This document shows, in pieces, positions 24,836-34,887 of a DNA stretch of 64,000 bases. The notes below the pieces were generated by a model. The model was not told the DNA's origin. It saw only the letters and a list, made by a program, of their open reading frames with translations, and made no database searches. The DNA is taken from NCBI RefSeq assembly GCF_011682065.1, contig NZ_VUYU01000034.1, positions 1 through 64,000 on the forward strand. The letters are read 5' to 3'. Made by a program: the position numbers and the translations under genes. The DNA comes from Massilia rubra (GTDB lineage Bacteria > Pseudomonadota > Gammaproteobacteria > Burkholderiales > Burkholderiaceae_D). Each line of letters opens with the position of its first letter. Position 1 is the stretch's first letter.

Positions 24836-26095
24836 TTAGCGGGTATTGCCGGCGGCGGCGATAAAGCGCGTGACCGCGTCCGACGCCACCAGCGCCAGCA
24901 AGGCGTCGATGTCGATCGGCTTGACCACGTACTGGCCAAAGCCGGCGCCGATGGCGCGCGTGCTCTCTTCCAGCCGGCCATAGCCCGAGATGGCGATGGC
25001 GAACGGAATGTGCGCTCCGGCAGTGCGCCGCAGTTGGGTGATCAGCTCGTAGCCGTTCAAACCCGGCAGGTTGATGTCGCAGATCAGCACGTCGAACACT
25101 TGGGTGCGCGCCAGCGCCAGCCCGGCGATGCCGTCGTAGGCGGCGGTGACGCTGTGGCCTTCGCCCAGCAGCAACTGGCCGAGGGTGTCGTTGGCGTCCA
25201 GGTTGTCTTCGACCAGCAGGATGCGCCGGCTTGCCGGCATGGCGCCCGGCGCCAGCGCGGCCTGGGTGGTGTCGCTGGCCAGCAGCGGCAGCGAGACGGT
25301 GAACACGCTGCCACGGCCGGGGCCGTCGCTGGCGCCGATCACCTTGCCGTCATGCAGCTCGACGATATTGCGCACCACGTTCAGCCCCACGCCCAGCCCG
25401 CCCTCGACCCGGACCGCGGCACGGGCGCCGCGCGTAAACAGGTCGAACATGCCGGCCAGTTCACCCTGGTCCATGCCGGCGCCGTTGTCGGCCACCGTGA
25501 CCACCGCCATCCCCTCATGGGCGCGCGCCGCCACCCGGATCACGCCGCCGTCGCCGGTATACCGGGAAGCGTTGATCAGCAGGTTGGCGAACACCTGCGC
25601 CAGGCGCAGCGGGTCGCCATGCACCTGCAGCTCTTCCGGCAAGTCCATGTGCAGTTGCTGGTGGCGCTCCAGGATGCGCACCTGGACCGTTTGCAGGGCG
25701 CGGCGCAGCACGGCGCCCAGTTCCAGCGGCGCGCGTGCGAGCACCAGCTTGCCGCTGTCGATGCTGGCCGCGTCGAGCAGTTCGTCGAGCAGGCGGGTCA
25801 GGTGCTGGAGCTGGCGATGGATGACGGAGTGCAGGTTGAGCAGTCCGGACGAGGGCTCGGGCAGCTTGGCCAGCATGGTGTTGGCCAGGCTGATCGGCGC
25901 CAGCGGATTACGCAGTTCGTGCGCCAGCATGCCGAGGAAGTCGCTGCGGCGCTCCTTGACCTGCCCCGCTTCGAGGCGCAGGCGCGCCAGTTCGGCGTCG
26001 CGCTCGGCCAGCAGCAGGCGCAGGCCGGCCACCTCGTCGGCACGGTCGTGGTCGGTTGGTGGGGACGATCCTGTGTTGCTGTCCTGGTTCGCCAT
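24836..26095 (-). CDS. Soluble hybrid histidine kinase with C-terminal receiver
   Basis: The 419-residue protein starts at ATG 26095 after AAAGGA. A short coiled-coil (residues 18-50) precedes the HisKA box DFLGMLAHELRNPLAP (His59). The ATPase domain shows NLLINASRY, DNGAGM and GGLGVGLNVV. The receiver begins RRILLVEDNLDAND, with phospho-acceptor Asp340 (LICDINLPG) and the conserved lysine in VVKPID. With no sensor or membrane segment, it must receive its input from a partner. It is closely related to the kinase at 33505 (same architecture, HELRNPLAPISLAN box). The output is probably phosphotransfer to another protein. Confidence 0.92.
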   Translation of the reverse strand: MANQDSNTGSSPPTDHDRADEVAGLRLLLAERDAELARLRLEAGQVKERRSDFLGMLAHELRNPLAPISLANTMLAKLPEPSSGLLNLHSVIHRQLQHLTRLLDELLDAASIDSGKLVLARAPLELGAVLRRALQTVQVRILERHQQLHMDLPEELQVHGDPLRLAQVFANLLINASRYTGDGGVIRVAARAHEGMAVVTVADNGAGMDQGELAGMFDLFTRGARAAVRVEGGLGVGLNVVRNIVELHDGKVIGASDGPGRGSVFTVSLPLLASDTTQAALAPGAMPASRRILLVEDNLDANDTLGQLLLGEGHSVTAAYDGIAGLALARTQVFDVLICDINLPGLNGYELITQLRRTAGAHIPFAIAISGYGRLEESTRAIGAGFGQYVVKPIDIDALLALVASDAVTRFIAAAGNTR

Positions 26096-26339
26096 GGCGT
26101 CCTTTCGTCGGGCCGAAGCTGGCTCCCCGAAGTATGGCGGCAAAACGCCATGTGTGTTGACTTAATTCAACAGAACACCGTCATGCGGATCGACTCTCCG
26201 CTGCAAATGTGGTGTGCAGCACGAAGGCGTAGCGCTCCGGGCGGAGGTAAAACACCGAACAATCGCGGCGGCGCCGGTCGGCAAAACAGGCGCGGCGCAT
26301 GGTATAAGGAGCGCACACAACAACGGACAAGGAACCCAC

Positions 26340-26642
26340 ATGGGATGGGCGGCACATTATATTGCAGCACTCAAGAGCGGCCAGAGCGTGCAGTTCCGGC
26401 CGCGCGGGGCCTCGATGGTCGGGCGCATCGCGTCGGGCCAGCTGGTCACCGTCGAACCGCTGGGCGCGGTGCCGCCGGTGAAGGACGAGATCGTCCTGTG
26501 CAAGGTCAACGGCAACGAATACCTGCATCTGGTCAAGGCGGTCAACGGCAAGCGCTTTCAGATCGGTAACAACCGCGGCGGCATCAACGGCTGGACCACC
26601 CTGGTGCAGGTGTTCGGGCGCTGCGTCAAGGTCGAGCCGTAA
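26340..26642 (+). CDS. Small S24/S26-like peptidase-fold protein
   Basis: This 100-residue protein starts at ATG 26340 after AAGGAACCC. It shows the LexA/signal-peptidase fold signature FRPRGASMVGRIASGQLVTV, with a Ser-Met pair where catalytic serine sits (GASM). A strand follows (EIVLCKVNGNEYLHLVKAVN) holding a lysine in a plausible catalytic place, and then IGNNRGGINGWT. It lacks a DNA-binding or membrane domain, so it is a stand-alone domain. It may be a phage-derived repressor fragment or a small regulatory protein; I cannot say whether it is catalytic. Confidence 0.6.
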   Translation: MGWAAHYIAALKSGQSVQFRPRGASMVGRIASGQLVTVEPLGAVPPVKDEIVLCKVNGNEYLHLVKAVNGKRFQIGNNRGGINGWTTLVQVFGRCVKVEP

Positions 26643-26779
26643 GCGCGGCATCGGTGAGCCATCAGCGCGCCTCGGAACGCCTGACAAAACCTCTCGACCT
26701 AGCGCCAGCAGTCGAGTTGGCAAGCGCCTTTCGGGAATGCCCATGTAGCGGACGATGAGTCCAAGGTGAGGTGTACTGT

Positions 26780-26925
26780 CAATAGTGGACATGTCCGTTT
26801 CAACCAGCCCGCGCTCTTTTCCTAAAGTTTTCGGCGAATGAAGCCGGCGATATGAAACCAAGACGCGAGTGGCGTCGCTGGCGGTTGTAGAAGATTTCGA
26901 TGTACTCCTTGATCGCTGACGTCAG
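26780..26925 (-). mobile_element. IS3-family transposase remnant (OrfB C-terminus)
   Basis: On the minus strand, 26922 down to 26800 reads TSAIKEYIEIFYNRQRRHSR then LGFISPASFAENFRKRARAG and a stop. This is the end of the IS3-family OrfB integrase domain (EYIxxFYNxxRRHSxLGxxSPxxFE). The TGTCCACTATTGACAGTACA just beyond could be the element's inverted repeat. Nothing else of the element is present. The remainder of 26643-27052 shows no gene. Confidence 0.8.
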
Positions 26926-27052
26926 ATCAAGTCAGAAATGCTACACGTAATCGTTCTTCTCTCTTGCCATTTCCCCATCGTTCACGCGAAATCTTTCAGC
27001 CATCTGCTATTGGCCACACTCGGCCCATCGCTTCGATCATTCATTGCGATTC

Positions 27053-27508
27053 TCATGTTCTCATTGAGCCCACGAACACAGCACCTGGGCTATTGACGGC
27101 GCGAAGACGACCTGAAGAAATTATCGCATACCCAGTTGCGCGAGCTAAAACAGCGCGATAGCCGGGCAGCAGCGAAAATGACTGCGGCCTGACCGGACCT
27201 TTACGAAAGTGGCCGCGAAAAAGCATTGCCATTGACCGTGGGCGGTAGCGAGGCCCTATGGTCCCAAAGCCAGTGAAGGAATCGGGAAATCGAGGATGTC
27301 CCTTACCAACATACTTCACACCGACGCGCCGTTGAAAAGGCGTTTGCAATGCGTACGACTGAGAATCTTCGCGCCAGATACGAGGATCCTCAAATGATTT
27401 TTTGCTGACAAGCAGCCAGATTCCGAAACGCCTATGCTGCATATATAAGCCCTTTGTGGCGAAGTTGTGACCGTGCGGAAGCTCATAAAACGGCGCAGGC
27501 GCGGTCAA
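27053..27508 (-). CDS. Uncharacterised protein, coupled to the preceding gene
   Basis: The open frame could begin at TTG 27508, overlapping the stop of the preceding gene, or at ATG 27442 (MQHRRFGIWLLVSKKSFEDP). The product of 151 or 129 residues contains QTPFQRRVGVKYVGKGHPRF and a basic C-terminus. No domain is recognised and there is no signal peptide. Codon use is intermediate. It may be a real immunity-type gene or the tail of a disrupted one; the IS3 remnant lies just downstream. Confidence 0.35.
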   Translation of the reverse strand: MTAPAPFYELPHGHNFATKGLYMQHRRFGIWLLVSKKSFEDPRIWREDSQSYALQTPFQRRVGVKYVGKGHPRFPDSFTGFGTIGPRYRPRSMAMLFRGHFRKGPVRPQSFSLLPGYRAVLARATGYAIISSGRLRAVNSPGAVFVGSMRT

Positions 27509-27948
27509 GCCAGGACGGCGGTATACGCCCTGTCAAGAAGCTCGCGCGACAGGACATGGGCAAACCTGCCGATGCAGTTGGCCTTGTCGTCGCCGTGCGG
27601 GAGATCGTCGATCGCAAGCCAGATTGCGCCAGCGTCGTAGTTCTCGACGCGGGCAGGAAGCGGGTGCCGGTCCCGGGGCGACAAGAACAACGCGATCAGT
27701 ACGCGTTTGTTGCGCAACGTCATATTGAGAGCATCAAACAGATGCACTGACCGATCCCGCGTGCGTAGCCGGTAAAATTGTGCGAGCAAACTACACGCAT
27801 GGTAGGTCACCATAAAATCGGACGCGTGGGCGTCAAGGAAGGCGCCCAACTTGCCGATCAAGTCGTCCGCAACGACGACCCTCCCGGCATCGCCCACCGG
27901 CTGGACAAATTCCCGTTGGAGATGAATGTAGTCGCTGTAGGTGCCCAT
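27505..27948 (-). CDS. Uncharacterised protein in the small-gene array
   Basis: The 147-residue protein begins MGTYSDYIHLQREFVQPVGD at ATG 27948. The same frame stays open upstream to the stop of the SUKH gene, so a GTG start at 28035 is possible. It has helical segments (VTYHACSLLAQFYRLRTRDR) and a central LIALFLSPRDRHPLPARVEN. I recognise no family. It shares strand and spacing with the SUKH gene, and the stop overlaps the following frame, which suggests an operon of small immunity-like genes. Confidence 0.45.
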   Translation of the reverse strand: MGTYSDYIHLQREFVQPVGDAGRVVVADDLIGKLGAFLDAHASDFMVTYHACSLLAQFYRLRTRDRSVHLFDALNMTLRNKRVLIALFLSPRDRHPLPARVENYDAGAIWLAIDDLPHGDDKANCIGRFAHVLSRELLDRAYTAVLA

Positions 27949-28101
27949 GCGATGTGCGGTCGGTCCTGCTCTGCAGCCCTCATGGGCGGAACCCGCCATG
28001 ATAACGGACGCAGGACCGCCGGCCCAATCGCTCACGGTAAAAAGGCCCGCTTGCGCGACCAGTACTGTCGCCCCACAGCCGACGTTGGGTTTGTCTTTAT
28101 C

Positions 28102-28524
28102 TCAACACGGTTGATTCAATAATTCATCGGCATTCCGGACATACTTCTCAAAAAATTCGCCGAGTGTATGCGCCACCAGCAATGGATCTTTCACATCGTA
28201 ATAGTCGACGTAGACTGCACTGGTATCCGTGTCGTTTGGTTTGATACGATAAGCCCACGAGTCGAGAAGATAGTCTGAAAACAACACGCCGAACGCGTTT
28301 GCCTCATGTACTCGCTCAGCCACTTCAAGGAGCGGCCAGAGACGCCACAGGTTGTCGTCAGGAACATCCATTCCACCGAAGGCACCGTACAGCCAAATTA
28401 GGTCTTTCGATGCTTCAATTCCTGCGTCTAAAAAAGTGGAGCGTATTATCGATTCACCATATGGCGGAAAAGGTCTCACGCTCTCTAATTTCCATCGCTT
28501 GACGAGTATTTCCAGAGATTTCAC
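28102..28524 (-). CDS. SUKH (SMI1/KNR4)-like immunity protein
   Basis: This 140-residue protein with a GTG start at 28524 is preceded by GAGG. The core DLIWLYGAFGGMDVPDDNLW, then VLFSDYLLDSWAYRIKPNDT, then SAVYVDYYDVKDPLLVAHTL GEFFEKYV follows the SMI1/KNR4 pattern: an early helix-turn, a 'FSDxLIDS' strand, a 'xVYVDY' strand and a final 'FFExY' helix. SUKH proteins are widespread immunity proteins against contact-dependent, Rhs and T6SS nuclease toxins. No toxin gene is next to it; instead an IS30 fragment lies 20 bases upstream. It may be an orphan immunity gene. Confidence 0.7.
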   Translation of the reverse strand: MKSLEILVKRWKLESVRPFPPYGESIIRSTFLDAGIEASKDLIWLYGAFGGMDVPDDNLWRLWPLLEVAERVHEANAFGVLFSDYLLDSWAYRIKPNDTDTSAVYVDYYDVKDPLLVAHTLGEFFEKYVRNADELLNQPC

Positions 28525-28544
28525 ACCTCACCTCAATAAAGAAT

Positions 28545-28785
28545 GCATTGATCAACAATGCTGGCAGACTGTCTCGCGAACTATACAAATCGCTGATGTG
28601 GCATCGCGGAAAAAATGACTGGCCATAAACGCTTTACCCTTGCAACCGACATTCAAGTCTACTTCTGTGATCCCAAGAGCCGATGGCAGCGAGGATCCAA
28701 CGAAAACACGGGTGGGCTGCCGCGGCAGTACTTTCCAAAAGGGCTGGACCTATCTAGCTACTCTCAGGATTGCTGGACAGTTTAG
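28545..28785 (+). mobile_element. IS30-family transposase remnant
   Basis: Plus-strand reading gives ALINNAGRLSRELYKSLMWH then, after a 1-base shift at about 28610-28614, MTGHKRFTLATDIQVYFCDP and SRWQRGSNENTGGLPRQYFP, ending in a stop at 28783-28785. The YFCDPxSxWQRGxNENxxGLLRQYFPKG block is the hallmark of the IS30 DDE transposase C-terminal catalytic region. The 5' part, the inverted repeats and the last residues are missing. It separates the SUKH gene from the next minus-strand gene. Nothing else is seen from 28525 to 28889. Confidence 0.85.
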
Positions 28786-28889
28786 CAGGCTATCGGATGA
28801 CCGCTCCTGGCCGCGCGCCGCTGCCTGCCCAGCCCCCAACCCAAAACTCGATTGATCGGCAGCCGATACTAGGCCTCGTACAGTTCGCA

Positions 28890-29291
28890 TCAGAATTCGA
28901 TCTCAACCTGGCTGAACCCGGCAGAGGTCAGGATCTGCACTACTTTTTTCACTAAGGGATCTTCTGCGGAGATCTTGTTTTTGCCAAGTATCTTGTCCAT
29001 AAGCGTGCGGTTACGCTCAAGCATGACACGCCATTGACCACGGTTCGGATGGTCGGGCCCTTTGTCGGCCACGCCACCCACGCACATAAGGTAGGAGTTA
29101 CCGGCTTCCTTGGCTGTATTGGCCCAGCCAAAGTCCTCCATACAAAGAACATTAGCCTCGACTGCCTGCGACTCGAGCGAGGCCACGAGCCACCGCGAAA
29201 AATCCTCGCCATAACAGCATTCGTTGATGAAGTCGTCTCCGACCACGGACAAGTTAAAGCGATCAGTGCTGCAAGTGACACTCACAATCAT
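28890..29291 (-). CDS. Conserved-looking hypothetical protein
   Basis: This 133-residue cytosolic protein begins MIVSVTCSTDRFNLSVVGDD and continues with FINECCYGEDFSRWLVASLE, a metal-site-like pair of Cys, then MEDFGWANTAKEAGNSYLMC. The C-terminal KKVVQILTSAGFSQVEIEF looks like a final helix-strand. ATG at 29291 follows AAGGCAG. I do not recognise the family with certainty. Size and context fit an immunity-type protein. Confidence 0.55.
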   Translation of the reverse strand: MIVSVTCSTDRFNLSVVGDDFINECCYGEDFSRWLVASLESQAVEANVLCMEDFGWANTAKEAGNSYLMCVGGVADKGPDHPNRGQWRVMLERNRTLMDKILGKNKISAEDPLVKKVVQILTSAGFSQVEIEF

Positions 29292-29459
29292 GGACTGCCT
29301 TATTCAAACGGCGTGCAACGAAGACCCCGGTCTCCCGGAGTTGAATTGACCAAGAAAGCAGAAAAGTTTCTGTAGCTTGAATCGCGGCTTCTGGCCGGTT
29401 ACCGCCGAATGCGTTCGACATCAAATGCGGTCGGCTCATTGGCCGCCGCCCGCAGCGGA

Positions 29460-29852
29460 TCATGGCCCGCTGGGATTAAGACTTATATCAAGGCGGGTGA
29501 TCTCGAAATCGACATGGCCATCATTCATCGCGCCCATCTCGATCACAAAGCCTTGCACAGCAACTAGCCCTTCCTCCGAGTCGATAACCCGCCCCCGCCC
29601 TCGATAGGCGAAATGGCCTATCCGCTCCAAGTGCTCTGATGACAGTGCCTCCTTTTCGTCATCTGGCCAGTCGGACAAATAGGCCGCGCGAACATCGGCA
29701 TCCAGAACTGATAAACGATTTGCGATGACATCGCCCACCTTGAGGCTGCATGGATGGCAAAATGCGACTACCTCACCCTGTTCGCTTCGAAGCGTAACTG
29801 ACGCGGCTTCATCGTCAGGCGGGTCCACCAAAATCACGGTGAGTTTTTTCAT
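29460..29852 (-). CDS. Conserved-looking hypothetical protein, strand-rich
   Basis: The 130-residue protein starts MKKLTVILVDPPDDEAASVT at ATG 29852, which overlaps the stop of the upstream frame (ATGA). It is beta-rich and acidic: VVAFCHPCSLKVGDVIANRL (a CxxC-like pair within HPC), then HFAYRGRGRVIDSEEGLVAV and VDFEITRLDI. There is no signal peptide or membrane segment. It is unrecognised, and the general pattern suits an immunity or small binding protein. Confidence 0.55.
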   Translation of the reverse strand: MKKLTVILVDPPDDEAASVTLRSEQGEVVAFCHPCSLKVGDVIANRLSVLDADVRAAYLSDWPDDEKEALSSEHLERIGHFAYRGRGRVIDSEEGLVAVQGFVIEMGAMNDGHVDFEITRLDISLNPSGP

Positions 29853-30046
29853 GGCGCTAGCAGTGACGGAATCGTGGATCGGCGTTGACTCAACAACGGT
29901 TGCAGGTCGGCGAGCGACGGCTTCTGGCCCAAATCGGCGGTGGCTGCCAGGCCGGTCCCGCCCCCCAGCGGACGCTCATCCGCAAGATGATCGTCAGCTT
30001 TGTCCATGTAATCCTGGACGTCATTGGCGCGCACTTTCCGGAGCAA
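29849..30046 (-). CDS. Possible short protein coupled to the downstream gene
   Basis: The frame opens just after a stop and has TTG, GTG or internal ATG (MDKADDHLADERPLGGGTGL) as possible starts, giving 52-65 residues. Its stop overlaps the ATG of the next gene. The sequence is Asp/Leu-rich and without a recognised domain. It also overlaps the end of the zinc-ribbon gene by about 25 bases. It could be the tail of a broken gene. Confidence 0.3.
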   Translation of the reverse strand: MLRKVRANDVQDYMDKADDHLADERPLGGGTGLAATADLGQKPSLADLQPLLSQRRSTIPSLLAP

Positions 30047-30365
30047 TTATTGATGATGCCAATCCATGGAAGCCACATGCTTGACATGCCGCACCGTGTT
30101 TTCCCTGCCAAATTGGCCCACCTGCACATTTGGCACAAACCTTACTTGCCTGCCAGTGAGCCCCACAGGTATGACACGCTTTCATCAACTTAGTTCGCCT
30201 GGCATTTTTCTGAAGATGTGCAACGCAAACTGGGCAATGCTTTTTACCGCGTCTCAGCTTGGATGGAGCAGAGGCCCGATTCTGTGGAATCGCTTTCGCT
30301 ACTCCCTGACCAGCTTTTGCAGCATCGAATTCCTGACATGCTTTCAATGATTCATTAGGTTTCAT
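30021..30365 (-). CDS. Small zinc-ribbon protein
   Basis: The 114-residue protein from ATG 30365 begins MKPNESLKACQEFDAAKAGQ. From residue about 47 it has regularly spaced cysteine pairs: KHCPVCVAHLQ, MKACHTCGAHWQ, SKVCAKCAGGP and AACQACGFHG, consistent with two zinc ribbons. The rest is basic. Such proteins bind nucleic acid or partner proteins; nothing indicates a specific job. It heads the run of small minus-strand genes. Confidence 0.55.
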   Translation of the reverse strand: MKPNESLKACQEFDAAKAGQGVAKAIPQNRASAPSKLRRGKKHCPVCVAHLQKNARRTKLMKACHTCGAHWQASKVCAKCAGGPIWQGKHGAACQACGFHGLASSIIAPESARQ

Positions 30366-30431
30366 TTCTAGTCGCTGGCTGAGAATCAAGTTTCTGAGCC
30401 CTGAAGCGCGCTTCCAACAATTCAGGTGCAA

Positions 30432-30695
30432 GGACGCTGGGAAGGTCGCAGAGATCGAGATCGAACGGCAGCTCCTGGCCGAAGGCTGCCATTTTACTCG
30501 ACAGTATGCTGCTCGTTGGCGAAGGCAGCTTCCGCCCCGTTGCGGTCATACGTGAGCCAGTAGCGAATCAATCGACAACAATCCCGCGATCCATTCCGCT
30601 CGCGAGAACCACGTTATTCCCTGATCGCAACTCAGCTTCCATCTTCAGCAAATCTGCCTTCGCCTTCATCAGCGCGCCATCGCCAGCGCGGACAC
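30432..30695 (-). other. Gene debris between the small-gene array and the kinase operon
   Basis: Minus-strand frames give only short pieces: one reading GDGALMKAKADLLKMEAELR, then SGNNVVLASGMDRGIVVD and a stop near 30570, and another reading QELPFDLDLCDLPSVLAPEL, which runs into the start of the zinc-ribbon gene. Neither has a convincing start. They look like ends of lost genes. Confidence 0.3.
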
Positions 30696-33416
30696 TCAGA
30701 CAACAACGCCCGGCAGCGGGTCGTGCCCGCGCTCCTGCGCGTGCAGCAAGGCCTGGTCGAGCGCCTCCATGAACTCGGCGATCTGGATCGGCTTGGTCAG
30801 GTAGCGGAAAAATCCGGCGTCCATGCCGCGTGCGATATCGCGCGGCATGGCGTTGGCCGACAGCGCCAACACCGGAATATGCACCGTTTCCTCGTAACCG
30901 CGCAGCATGCGCAAGGCGCCGAAGCCGCTCAGGGTCGGCAGGTTGATATCCATCAGGATCACCGACGGCCGGTAAGCGCGCGCCAGGGCAATGCCCAGGT
31001 GGGCGTCGATGGCGGTGAGCAGCTTGAACTCCGGGCGCCGCTCCATCAATTGCTCGACCAGCAGCAGGTTGGCGGGATTGTCTTCCACATACAGCAAGGT
31101 GTGCTGGGCCGCGCCCGGCGCCGGACGCGCGCGCGCCAGGGCCGCCGCATCGGCCGCCGACAGCGCGGGTGGCTGCGCCGGCGCCGCGCAGGACGCGAAC
31201 TCGACCCAGAACCTGGAACCGCGCCCGGGCTCGCTCTCGACCCCGATCGTGCCGCCCATCAATTCGACCAGTTGCTTGGTGACCACAAGGCCGATGCCGG
31301 TACCCTCCTCCACCCCGTTTTCCTGGCCCAGGCGGTTAAACGGCTGGAACAGCTGCGCCACTTGTTCGCGGCCCAGCCCGGCGCCGGTATCGGTCACGGC
31401 GACCCGCACCATGCCGCCCGGACGCGAGGAACACGCCACGTGCACGGAACCTTCGACACTGTTGTACTTGATGGCGTTCGACAGCAGGTTGATCAGCACC
31501 TGCTTGACCCGCACCCGGTCGGCGTGGATGTAGAACGGCGCGCCGGGCGTGGGAAACAGCAAAAAGATGCCGCGCGCACTCGCCTGCGGGCCGACCAGCT
31601 CGTTGCAGTCGTCGAGCACGTCGCTGAGCGACATCGGCTCGGTCGACATCGACACCTTGCCCGACTCGATCTGGGCCAGGTCGAGGATTTCATTGATCAG
31701 GCGCAGCAAATACCAGCCGCCCTTGAGGATCTGGTTGATCGAGCGCTGTTGCTTGAGCGTGGGCGGCGGCTCGTCCGAGGCCATCAGCTGGGCGAACCCG
31801 AGCACGGCGTTGAGCGGCGTGCGCAGTTCGTGGCTCATGCTCGAGAGGAATTCCGACTTGGCCAGGTTGGCCTTTTCGGCAACGCCGCGGGCCGCTTCCA
31901 GCTCGACATTGTTCGCTTGCAGGGTTTGTTCGAACTGCTGGCGTTCGGTGACGTCGCGCGCGGCGGCGAACACCCCGCGCAGCTTGCGGTCGCGGTCGTA
32001 GAAGGTGGTGGCGTTGTAGGACACCACGGTTTCCTTGCCGTCGCGCGCGCGCGCGGTCAGCTCGTAGTTGGTGACCTTGCCGGCCGCCAGCACCCGCTTG
32101 ATGCCGGCCTCGGCCCGCGCCGAGTCGGTGAAGTAATTCTTGAACGGCGCGCCGATCAGTTCGTCGCGGGTGCAGCCGGTCAGCGCTTCCATCTGGTGGT
32201 TCACATCGCTGATGATGCCGTGCGGATCGGTGGTCATCAGGGCGTCGATATTCGATTCGATCAGCGAGCGGGTGTAGAACTGCTGGTCGCGCAAGCTCTG
32301 GTCGAGCACGGCCTGTTCCGCCTCGACCCGCTTGCGCGCAGTGTTGTCGGTGCCGATCAGCAGGTAGCCGATGATGGCGCCGTCGGCGTCGCGCAGGGCC
32401 GTCACCGACACCACCGCCGGGAACCGGCTGCCATCCTTGCGGATGTAGGTCAGCTCGTAAATGTCTTCGATGCCGCGCGAAGCCTTGAACACCAGCGCTT
32501 CGAAGCCGGGAGCGATCGGCGTGTCGAGTTCGTCGCTGAGGCTGATCGCGCGCGCCACCACTTCGTCCGGCTCCGAAATATCGGCCGGGGTGATGCGGTC
32601 GACGACATCGGCGGCGGCGTAGCCGAGCATCTTTTCGGCGCCGACGTTGAAAATCTGGATCACGCCGCGCGCATCGGTGGCGATGCTGGAAAAATTGGCG
32701 CTGTTGAAGATGGCGGCCTGCAAGGCCCCGGCCCGCACCAGCGCCTGCTCGGCATTTTTGCGCGCGGTATTGTCGGTGCCGATAAGCAAGTAGCCGATGA
32801 TGGCCCCGCCGGCGTCGCGCAGGGCCGTCACCGACACCACCGCCGGCTGGCGGTTGCCGTTCTTGCAGATGTAGGTCAGTTCGTAAATGTCTTCGATGCC
32901 GCGCGAGGCCTTGAACACCAGCGCCTCGAAGCCGGGCGCGATGGGGGTGTCGAGCTCGGCGCTGAGGGCGGCGGCGCGCGCGATCACTTCCTGCGGATCG
33001 GAAAACGCGGCCGGGGTGATCAGGTCGACCACGTCGGCCGCCGCATAGCCGAGCATGCGCTCGGCGCCGACGTTGAAGATCTGGATCACGCCCTGGGCGT
33101 CGGTGGCGATGCTGGAAAAATTGGCGCTGTTGAAAATTGCGTCCTGCAGCGCTTCCGACTTGATCAGGCGCCGCACCGGCGCGCGCCCATTGTCGGGCGG
33201 ATCCTTGAGCCCGCGCAGCAGCACCCGGGTGGGCCGGTTGCACAGCCACAGGCACAGCGGGGCCATCAAGGCGGCCGCTCCGAACAGGAGGGCCAGCGGA
33301 ATCGAACGGCTCGGACTGGCCAGGGCCAGCGCCCCGACCGTGTACAGGGTCAGCAGCGCGGCGACCAGGCCGGCCAGCGCCAGCTTGCGCGGCCAGGCGG
33401 AATGAGGAGTAAACAT
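30696..33416 (-). CDS. Membrane hybrid histidine kinase with duplicated PAS domain and receiver
   Basis: This 906-residue protein has two N-terminal membrane helices (residues 11-33 and 40-59). PAS1 (about 88-218) and PAS2 (about 230-361) are near-identical copies, offset by 142 residues (both contain FNSANFSSIATDA and PGFEALVFKASRGIEDIYEL). A third PAS lies at 378-490 (MTTDPHGIISDVNHQMEALT). HisKA has SEFLSSMSHELRTPLNAVLG (His529), followed by an HATPase with DTGAGLG and a receiver with Asp823 (VILMDINLPTLSG). It is the last gene of the KaiC operon, 88 bases after the preceding gene. It probably senses a small molecule or redox change and relays phosphate internally. Confidence 0.93.
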   Translation of the reverse strand: MFTPHSAWPRKLALAGLVAALLTLYTVGALALASPSRSIPLALLFGAAALMAPLCLWLCNRPTRVLLRGLKDPPDNGRAPVRRLIKSEALQDAIFNSANFSSIATDAQGVIQIFNVGAERMLGYAAADVVDLITPAAFSDPQEVIARAAALSAELDTPIAPGFEALVFKASRGIEDIYELTYICKNGNRQPAVVSVTALRDAGGAIIGYLLIGTDNTARKNAEQALVRAGALQAAIFNSANFSSIATDARGVIQIFNVGAEKMLGYAAADVVDRITPADISEPDEVVARAISLSDELDTPIAPGFEALVFKASRGIEDIYELTYIRKDGSRFPAVVSVTALRDADGAIIGYLLIGTDNTARKRVEAEQAVLDQSLRDQQFYTRSLIESNIDALMTTDPHGIISDVNHQMEALTGCTRDELIGAPFKNYFTDSARAEAGIKRVLAAGKVTNYELTARARDGKETVVSYNATTFYDRDRKLRGVFAAARDVTERQQFEQTLQANNVELEAARGVAEKANLAKSEFLSSMSHELRTPLNAVLGFAQLMASDEPPPTLKQQRSINQILKGGWYLLRLINEILDLAQIESGKVSMSTEPMSLSDVLDDCNELVGPQASARGIFLLFPTPGAPFYIHADRVRVKQVLINLLSNAIKYNSVEGSVHVACSSRPGGMVRVAVTDTGAGLGREQVAQLFQPFNRLGQENGVEEGTGIGLVVTKQLVELMGGTIGVESEPGRGSRFWVEFASCAAPAQPPALSAADAAALARARPAPGAAQHTLLYVEDNPANLLLVEQLMERRPEFKLLTAIDAHLGIALARAYRPSVILMDINLPTLSGFGALRMLRGYEETVHIPVLALSANAMPRDIARGMDAGFFRYLTKPIQIAEFMEALDQALLHAQERGHDPLPGVVV

Positions 33417-33504
33417 AATGAAACCTTGAGTAACAACGATGAGCGCAAAACCCGGCCCAGCAAGGTTGCGGCGAAGCCGCGCAGACGTGTGGCGGCGCCG
33501 TAGC

Positions 33505-34878
<1,374 letters not shown>

Positions 34879-34887
34879 GGCGTCTCC

